Source: Vitrella brassicaformis (Eukaryota; Sar; Vitrellaceae). From it: DNA of 64,000 bases. The notes beneath the pieces are model-generated. The model made no database searches. It saw nothing but the letters and a program-made list of their open reading frames with translations, and was not told where the DNA came from. The stretch's first letter is position 1, and each line of letters opens with the position of its first letter. Below, piece by piece: positions 56,391-64,000 of the stretch. A program made the translations under genes and the position numbers. The stretch spans positions 1 to 64,000 of the forward strand of contig CDMY01000396.1 in assembly GCA_001179505.1 (NCBI GenBank). The letters are read 5' to 3'.

Positions 56391-58357
56391 GTGTGACATC
56401 AGACGTCTATCTGCATGAGAATGAAAGACTCGTCAAGGGCTGGAAGGGCGACTGGCCATCGCAGGTGCAGCGATACTGCACCCACCTGACCATCGACTGC
56501 CAAGACCCGCGCACAAGAGACCTGTGGACGGCCATGCCATTGGAGGGCGCGTACGAGTGGGGCAAGAGGGCGGTGCGGCTGAGGCATCTGAAGGTCCGCT
56601 ATCCCTCCAGTCGGCCCAAGTGGTGTCTGGGCGTGTGGATGAGTATCTGTGAGGGTCACGCAAGCGGCCGGGCAGCACTGGTGGCCGAGAAGAAGAAGCA
56701 GCAGGAGAGCCACGGCAACGGTGCGGCAGCGGAGCTGGCCGACCAGGGCACACTGGAGGTGTTATCGTTCGAGAGCGTGGCGCTGCGGCAGAGAGCTGGC
56801 GTCATGTGTGAAGTGGTCCCCGTCCCCGCCTCCCTCGTCCATCTGCCAGCCCTCAAGACCGTCACTTCCCTGCCGAGTGAGTGTGCACCGGCGCGTGTCG
56901 ACAGGCAGTGGTCCACCCCCAACCTCGCCACACTCAGCATCACCGGCTGCCAGAAGCTCGACACAGAGGGTGGGCGGGCGTGGCTGGAGGGATGTCATCG
57001 GCTGGAGGATCTTGACCTGAGTGGGATAGACGAGGAGGACGGCAAGGGCAAACGGCTGGTGGAGGTCCTCAGTGGTGCCTTCCCGCCCGACGGCAAGTGC
57101 CTCGCGAGTCTGCGGTCACTGCGTGGCGTTGACGTGTCCGCTGCAGAGAAGTCCGGCCATCATCCCTTTTTCCCGGAGATCGACAGTGTGCGGGAGACGC
57201 TGGTGCAGCGAGGGGTCAGGCGTACACTCAAGCATATTGACTTGAGTCGCCTGCTGCCGATGGAGCTGCTCAACAGTGACGAGTGTCGGGTGCGGGTCGG
57301 CACAGTGGCTGACCTGATGTAAGTCAGACACGCACACGCACAGCCAGCCAGCCAGCCAGCCATCTGTCTCTGCATGTTCGTCGCTGTAACGTAATCAGGG
57401 GTGCCATCATGCATGGTGATTTCCTTTCCGACGAGCCACGAGCTTTCCATACGGATCACGAAGTCGTCATCGCCGCCGAGGTATTCGTCCTCTGGGCCCG
57501 TGTGTACTACGTGGGCACTCACCGCTCGCAGTGCGTCAAGAAGATCATCGCCGACGTGGCCGCTCAGGCAGGGACGGTGGTCTACTCGGGGAATAGCGAC
57601 CCGTCGGCGGCCACCTGCATCTCATTCGACACCTTCCCAAAGGCGCACACTTTCGAGATGGCTTGGAGTGCTCTGGCGTCGGAAGAGGAGCGCGCGACGG
57701 CCGTCGACATCGCCTGCTCCCTCCCGAACTTGTCTCGTGTCGAGGTGGGCTCTCAACATCGGCCCCTGACGTCAGGTGCCGGTGCCGGCGTCGTTGCTTT
57801 CCTGACGAAGATCAAGCCCCTCGGGAGCATCGACTTGACCATCCACACGACGAGCGCATCGGTCATGTCGACGGCTGGTGGCGGGCGAGAGTGGGAGCTG
57901 GGCAGACATGCGGCGTATATTTCGCCCATCGAGAACCTGCATCTCAAAGTCTACGGTACCTGAGATGGATCGATGGGTGGATGGATCAATGGATGGATGT
58001 GTGCATGCGCATGTGTGTGTTTCGCAGGCGTCACAGCTGCAGGCGTCAATGTTGATGCTGAAGACTTCTATGGCTGTGTGCTGGCGATGCTGGCATCCTC
58101 AACCGACCTGGAGGTACGCCGACAAAGAGTGCAATTTCCCGCTGGCCAGCGGCCACAAGTTTTGTTGTGTCGTACTTGTTCAGTTCCACGTGAGCACCTC
58201 CATACGCATCGACGACGCTGCCCTTCGCGCGTACCTCCACAAGCGCTTCCGAAGTCAGTACGGCCTGTTCAACCTTCAGCCGGGTCAAGAATACAAAGCG
58301 GAGTGTGCCGGCGACGACCTGCTGCTTAAGCGCCGCAGAAGGCCGATGGATGGATAG
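56391..58357 (+). CDS. Relative of the 7381 gene, leucine-rich-like, 5' end incomplete
   Basis: Exons: 56391-57318, 57399-57955, 58028-58113, 58184-58357. The first visible exon has no in-frame ATG before 56533 and follows a TTTAG acceptor, so one or more 5' exons are missing. They would have to lie in or before the SPO11-like gene's 3' end, only 24 bp away. It shares the block CTHLTIDC...LWTAMPLEGAYEWGKR, then PKWCLGVWMSICEGHASGR, with the gene at 7381-10479. LATLSITGCQKLDTEGGRAW and RLEDLDLSG look like leucine-rich repeat units. Later exons read EVGSQHRPLTSGAGAGVVAF and FHVSTSIRIDDAALRAYLH. Function unknown. Confidence 0.72.
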
Positions 58358-58804
58358 GCACGCGGACTCACTGTTGACATATCGCATGCGACGAGATAAG
58401 GCGTGGGTGAGAGCGTCCAGCCAGCTGACGGCCTGTCCGCCGCCAGTGTCCGGTGATGGCGTTTTCCTGTTGCAATCGTTTTTCCCCTTCTTGCATTAGT
58501 GCATATTGTGTTTGTATGTGTGAGTGTATATTTTGCAATAGCTGTGTGTTGGTATCGCACGACGTCTCGTGGCGGTGCCATGGGAATGATGCACGGTGCG
58601 GTGCAATCAGTTCTTTACTGTGCACGCACATCGACGAGTCCAGCACGAGACACACAGAGATCGGAGTAGCTAGAGCGACAAGCAGATGATCGCCAGTAGC
58701 ACCAAATCAGCATCCAATTCACTTTGTTCACCAACCAACAGCTATCACAAGCCTCTCCTCCTCCCTCCTCCTTCCCCCCCCTCCATCCATCCATCACCAT
58801 GACA
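58358..58804. other. Intergenic between convergent genes
   Basis: 3' flanks of the plus-strand gene and of the small minus-strand TM gene. CT- and CATC-rich near 58750-58795. Nothing else recognised. Confidence 0.5.
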
Positions 58805-59035
58805 TCACGCCTTGCATGTTGCGAGTGTTCCCCTGGCGGCCGCCTCGTCCACCACTTGCTTGACGAAGTCGTTGGCCTCCAGCGTCCCTTTTGGCCTGTA
58901 CTCCCGCATCAAATTGGCCTTGCGCATGATGCACCACAGAATCGGCACCAGGAACAGAAGGGCCGCACCAGCGACGAACACCACGCAGAAGAGCCACAAG
59001 TCGAGGCCGAACTCCTTCTCAACGGTTTTGGCCAT
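58805..59035 (-). CDS. Small single-pass membrane protein
   Basis: A single exon of 76 codons. MAKTVEKEFGLDLW leads into one hydrophobic helix (LFCVVFVAGAALLFLVPILW), then a polar tail (RKANLMREYRPKGTLEANDF). The open frame extends upstream to 59128, but the ATG at 59035 gives a normal soluble start. No family recognised. It is divergent from the amylase gene, with only about 110 bp between starts. A tail of this type could face the cytosol, but topology is not certain. Confidence 0.6.
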   Translation of the reverse strand: MAKTVEKEFGLDLWLFCVVFVAGAALLFLVPILWCIMRKANLMREYRPKGTLEANDFVKQVVDEAAARGTLATCKA

Positions 59036-59146
59036 CGGGGAAAACAGAACGACAGGAGGGAGGGAGAGGTGGGCGGGCCTGCCCCCCGCGGCCCCAATAC
59101 GAAATAATAATACAAGGATTGAGGGCATCCTCCCAGAGAACGAGGT

Positions 59147-62100
59147 ATGCCGCCATGCCGCACAACGACGACAGGCAAAAGAAGCGACGCCATCTCCCCA
59201 CCGTCTGCAAGCGATGGCGGTGGCCGTGCCGACAGCTCAAGGCAACGTACAAGGACACAATCACGCCAACGACCACCATCATCCCGGCCATCCCCTTCCA
59301 CCCCCTTCCGCCCCTCCCTCTTGCTGACGTCTTCCCTCCTGCTGCTGTCGTCATTTTGCCAAGCGAAGACTCGTGACGAGTGGGTGGATTCTCGCCGTGT
59401 GATTTATCAGGTGGTGACGGACCGCTTTGCCCTTGAGGGCGGGCAGCAGGGTACGAAGCAGGGGACGTGTTGGAAGGACGGCTGCGAGAACGGGGGCTAC
59501 TGCGGCGGCACTTGGGCGGGGCTGCGGGAGCAGCTGGGGTACATCAAGGGCATGGGGTTCAACGCCATATGGATTTCCCCACACGTCCAAAACACCAAAT
59601 GCGGCTACCATGGTGAGCGAGGGGGACGGACGGCCTGGTGAGCACAAAGTAGGGAGGCTGTGTGTGTGTGTGTGTTGTCGGCGTGTGTCAGGGTTTTGGC
59701 CGAAGAATTTCGCCGAGTTGAATGAGCATTTTGGGACGGAAGATGAACTGTACGCTCTGGTCAAGCGCGCCCACGACCTCGACATATGGATCGTCATGGA
59801 CACAGGCAAGCGTGTGCATCAACGAGCCAACCAAAACATGATGGCCGACAGCGCGTGTGTCTATCATGACATGGCAGTGTTGAACCACATGAGCATGGAG
59901 GAGCCAATCGAGAACTTGTGGCCCTTCAACGACACCGTCTACTACCGCGAGCACTGTCCCATGGACTACAACGACCGATACGCCGTCCGCCACTGCTGGC
60001 TCATGGGGCTCCCTGACCTCAATGACGACATATACGCCGTCCGGTAGGCCTCTGTGCGCGCGTGAAAGTGACCGAAACTCACTCCTCCCGACCCACCCCT
60101 GTGTGTATTACCTCCCTGGCACGTGTGCAGGAAGTATCTGATAGACTGGGCGGAGCACCAGGTGCTCAAATACGAGTTTGACGGGTACCGGATGGACGCC
60201 ATCGTGCACCTGCAGTACGACACGCTGGCCGAGGTGTGGGAGCGGCTGTCCAACCACACATTCACCATCGGGGAGGCCTTCATGCCGCTGGTCAAGGACA
60301 TGGCCTGGTACCAATTCAACAAGTGGAAGCAACGGCAGCTCATGGATGGGGTCAGTCAGTGAGTGAATGGCTGGTGTGGTGGATGGATCGCCGTCCATCC
60401 ATCCACTGTGGGTGTGAGTTGGGTTGGGGTGGTCTTCAGGTGACGAACTACCCGATGGCCATTCAGCTGCGGAAGAGCTTCGGGCAGAAGGAGAGCCTCT
60501 ATGGCGTCAAGTGGATCTGGGGAGAGCTCATGAAGGAAGTCAGGTACGCACACACGCAGACCAGACCCACACACACCTGCACCGTCCACCCGCCCCACCC
60601 AGCGACCGCCATCCCTTCACCTATCGTCCGTCTCAGGGACGTCAGCGCGTTGGCCTTGTTTGTGGAGTCCCACGACATGAAGCGGTTCCTCAACATGCAG
60701 CCCGACTGGACCCTCTTCACCAATGCGCTCACATGGATACTCGCCGCCGACAACATTCCCATCGTCTACTACGGCTCCGAGCAGGCAATGACTAACGGTA
60801 CGGTCAGCGGGAAATGGGAAGGAGACGCACATTTCGGGGGGAAGGATGTGTAGGTGTGGGTGTGGGTGTGTGTTGCTATCAGGTCATCGAGAGCCGCTGT
60901 GGTACAAGGGCTATGACCAGGAGGCCGTCTACTACGAGCTAATCAGGCGGATGATCACACACAGGGTCGCAGGGGTGTTCGACGGACCACAGCAAGAGAG
61001 ACACGTACGCAGGACATCCATGAACACCCCAAACACACCTTGCCCACTTCGCCGTCTCTGCAGGTAGAGGATTGGCTGTACGTGTATTCCCGCAACAACA
61101 CCCTAGTCGTCACGTCCAACCTCGGCTCCGGCAAGGGTAACCAGCGGTTCATCCCCACGGCCGAGCTGCCCCCCTCCTACACCAAAGACACCGTCCTCTG
61201 CAATGTCCTCACCGACACGTGCGACACGACCGTGCAGGCCGGCGGGCTAGAGGTGGTCATCCACAATGGGCAGCCACTCGTGCTGGTGCCGCAGGAGCAG
61301 TTGATCCCCTACACCGAGCCGGAGATATTCGGGGAGGCGCCGATTGACGACGACAGTGAGGAGAGTGAGGAGAGTGAGGAGAGTGAGGAGGGTGTGGGTG
61401 TGGATGAGGGCGGAGATGACGGTGGGTACGAGTACTACGGCGATGGGGCGTATGGAGACTACTATGGCGCCTCGCAGGCCCCGCTGGTCGACGAGTACTA
61501 CGGCGACCTGCAGAAGGAGATCGACGAGGTCCTGCAGGAGCAGGAGGGAGACATCACCACCACCATTTCCAGCACCCCTCTCCCCACCAGCAGCAGCAGC
61601 AGCACCACACCCATTCCAACCGATGGCATCATGGCCACCCAACGGACAGCCGATGACATCCCAACATTAGCGCCCATCGACATGGAGGAGGAGGAACAAC
61701 AAGAAGACGAGGAGGACGGCAGCAGCACCGACACAGCAACAGAGACCGACGGAGACGGAGACGGATGGGCCACCCGCGGGTTAGAGGAGCACTGCTTCGA
61801 GTATGCTGACTACCTGGGCAACGACGTAGGCGGCGTGAAGGTGTCATCGCCCAAGGGGTGTCAGCTGGCGTGTCAGGAGGACGACCGTTGTCTGTTCTTC
61901 ACCTATTTGCCGCGGTTCACGGAGATGTCGAGTGTCAACTGCTGGCTCAAGGCCACCGACCAAGGGAGGGTAATCAGGTGGGGCGGCGACACCCCATCCG
62001 TCTCGGGGCCCAAGACATGCCGTATGCCCTGCACACACACACACACACACAGACACACAGACAGAGAGACAGACCGAGAGGGAGGGCGGCAGGGATGGAT

Positions 62101-62343
62101 GAATGGATGTGTGTGTGTGTGTGGTGTGTGCAGCCACGAGCAGTGTGGTTGGTGTGGAGATGTCAGTGGAGGACGACAACGGCCCCAGCATTCCCAGGGA
62201 GATACCCCCTGACCCTGGTTAGTCGAGCAAAGAGACACCACTGGTTGACTCATCGATGAGTGTTGTGTTGTGTTGTGTGTGGTGTGGGTGCAGCGTACAT
62301 GGCATCTTTGCGGAAGAGGCAACAGCAGGGCGGCAGCACGTGA
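59147..62343 (+). CDS. GH13 alpha-amylase-like protein with PAN/Apple domain
   Basis: Exons: 59147-59612, 59692-59805, 59878-60043, 60131-60350, 60440-60543, 60637-60797, 60883-61004, 61064-62021, 62134-62217, 62294-62343. A basic N-terminus and hydrophobic SLLLTSSLLLLSSFC suggest a signal anchor or signal peptide. The GH13 blocks are all present: region I MDTVLNHMSM (formed only if intron 59806-59877 is removed), region II YEFDGYRMDAIVHL with the nucleophile Asp, region III HTFTIGEAFMP with the acid Glu, and region IV LALFVESHDMKRF. After the barrel a Glu/Ser- and Asp/Tyr-rich linker leads to a PAN/Apple domain: CFEYADYLGNDVGGVKVSS, CQLACQEDDRCLFFTY, NCWLKATDQGR, VSGPKTC. Such domains bind sugars or proteins outside the cell. 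The substrate is presumably alpha-glucan. Confidence 0.9.
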
Positions 62344-63379
62344 AGGAGTGAGAAGGAAGGGACGGCTGGAGGGATTCAATCATTGCCCTCCCTGCCCCGA
62401 GAGAGACATCATGTCATTGTCATGAGGTGTGCGGCGAACGTTTTTTGCAAACTGTCTGTCTGTCTGTCTGTCTGTGTGTGTTCATGTGATGAGCTGTGTG
62501 TACCTCTCCACACACACATGTCTATGAGTGCGCGTGTGTGTGAATGCATGGCGGTGCCCTTCGTCCCGTCCCGCCCTTTGTATGTATGTCTTCATATTTG
62601 TTTGTCTGTGCACACCACACACATGTGGGTAAGTATCTACATATCATGCATTGTGTTGGCTGGTTGGTTGGTTCGTCAGCATTGGTATTGACATTGGTGT
62701 CGGTGTCAGCATTGGTATTGCTAGGTAGAGTGTTTAATCTAATCTGCTGCGGAGCACGACAGACACGACCTGCGCAGGTACCTATCTCTCTATCTCTTTA
62801 CTTGTGTGGCTCCTGAGTGCACTGCACTCACTGCACATGTTCTGTACGTCGTGTGCGTGTCCATCCATCCATCCACCACAGACATCCATTTTAATTCATG
62901 CGTGTGCTCGTCTCGCCTGCGTCCATGACACACATCCCTGGCATATGCACTCACTGCCACACACCTGACTGACGTGCATGACTCAAGGTTCCATCCCCCC
63001 CTCCCTCCCAGTGGGTGCCACGATCGATCACGGCAGGAGAGCGCTTCACGCACACCACTCAGGCACTCACGCACACAACACAGACAGGCACTGACTGACC
63101 AACTAAATATATGCTGCATTGCCTGCTCGGGTGGCGATTTGCATCTGCAGGGGCCACCAAAGCAATGCAAAGCAGCACCGAAGCAGCAAGCTAAGAAGCT
63201 AGCTGCCGAGGGAGGGAAAAAAGCAGCGACAGAGAAAAAGAGGAGGAACACCACACCACATCTGCTTCGCAGTCACCACACGTATAACACGCATACACAT
63301 ACAGTCAGTAGGTAGTCTACAGGTGGGTGGATGGCCGGACGGACGGACTGCAGCAAGCAAGAGCTATCGATGAGCTATC

Positions 63380-63410
<31 letters not shown>

Positions 63411-63498
63411 CAGAGAAAGGGATCTACACACACAGCCAGCCAGCCAGCCACCACATCAGTCAGTCACGCGCCCACCCTCCTCCCCCTCGCCCCTCCCG
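62344..63498. other. Intergenic, microsatellite-rich
   Basis: Contains (CTGT)n at 62454-62475, (CA)n at about 63381-63410 and several CATC tracts. Frames here have no coding character. A Lys-rich plus frame near 63150-63245 is short and has no recognised partner. Confidence 0.5.
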
Positions 63499-64000
63499 CT
63501 AATGCTGCTGCTGCTGCTGCTGGTGATGGTGGCTGCTCTTGTCGACAGCGGTGCTCACTGTCGATCCGCTTGTCGGAGCACCAGGACATCCACACCGACG
63601 CACCCACCAGGTAGTGCGCGGCGAACAAGGCAAACACCGCCCCCCATCTGTGGGCGTCGGACAGGCCGTACTCGTGGGCCTTCTCCAGCACGAAGCCCAC
63701 GGCAGGCACCGCCACCAGACCCCCGACCATCCCGCATGTGTTGCCGGCAGAGAACAGCAGGCCGGCCTTGCTGGGTGCCAGGTCCAGGTGATTCGCGCAC
63801 ATCGCACCTGCACACGTGTGACACACACACACAGTGAGTGAGACAGACAAAGGCGGCCTGGGCTGTCTGTGCTTTGTCACATGGGTCCATCCATCCATCC
63901 ATGGCACCGACCATAGGCGAAAGCGTGGCACCCGGCAGCCAGCGAGAGGAAGAGTGTCGCCTCGAGTGGTGTGGAGGCCACGAAGCCCACACCCAGCAGC
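63499..64000 (-). CDS. MFS transporter, C-terminal part (SLC17-like)
   Basis: Two exons reach into the window: 63912-64000 (continuing beyond the edge) and 63499-63807. Helical segments read LLGVGFVASTPLEATLFLSL, then GAMCANHLDLAPSKAGLLFS, AGNTCGMVGGLVAVPAVGFV and WGAVFALFAAHYLVGASVWM. The block N-x-x-D-L-A-P-x-x-A-G followed by N-T-x-G is typical of the SLC17/anion:cation symporter group of the major facilitator superfamily. The C-terminal tail is Gln/Pro/Ala-rich and ends in the stop at 63499. The substrate is not known. Confidence 0.85.

Noticed and set aside
62450-63480. tRNA or small RNA genes in the long intergenic region
   Set aside because: No cloverleaf, A/B box pair or other RNA signature could be found by eye; tracts are simple repeats.

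Overview
This is a nuclear genome segment from a GC-rich, intron-dense photosynthetic alveolate. My best guess is a chromerid close to Vitrella brassicaformis. That is an inference from the gene content: a zeta-carotene desaturase with a secretory-type N-terminus (complex plastid), an ApiAP2-like protein, a RAP-domain protein, GT47 and PAN-domain proteins, and many short GT-AG introns (about 50-150 nt). Introns are full of (GT)n, (CA)n and (GGAT)n tracts. No taxonomic search was possible. Gene models were built by hand by matching splice phases and reading domain motifs; exon lists are given in each entry.

Layout. 1-3.7 kb: a doubtful small gene, then an exostosin-like GT47 glycosyltransferase (-). 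4.06-6.65 kb: zeta-carotene desaturase (+), divergent from GT47. 7.4-10.5 kb: an F-box-like protein with FG-type low-complexity sequence. 11.4-14 kb: an IMPACT/YigZ protein (-) and an unknown polyQ protein (+). 14.6-16.9 kb: a PrsW-type membrane protease (-), divergent from a bromodomain protein (17.1-20.9 kb, +). 21.2-25.6 kb: an unknown gene and a 14-exon coiled-coil gene with only phase-0 introns. 26.3-34.6 kb: a frameshifted POP4 copy (-) divergent from a 17-exon RAP-domain gene (+). 34.7-38 kb: a BTB/T1 protein (+) and a PhyH-type dioxygenase (-). 38.9-45 kb: tandem F-box-like paralogues, one with an HMG box and one with a C-terminal ubiquitin-like domain. 45.8-50.9 kb: a decayed amino-acid transporter, a PhyH exon fragment, intact POP4, and an assembly-duplicated POP4. 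50.9-58.4 kb: a small unknown gene, an ApiAP2-like gene (-), a SPO11/TopoVIA-like gene (+) and a relative of the 7.4-kb gene. 58.8-64 kb: a one-TM protein (-), a GH13 amylase with a PAN domain (+) and the end of an MFS transporter (-).

The most striking structure is a bidirectional POP4/PhyH promoter segment present three times (27.3, 37.5 and 47.1 kb). One copy keeps PhyH and lost POP4, one keeps POP4 and lost PhyH, and in the third the PhyH leader now starts the RAP-domain gene. Both 300-N gaps look like unmerged overlapping contig ends, so the second POP4 copy at 49.6 kb is probably an assembly artefact.
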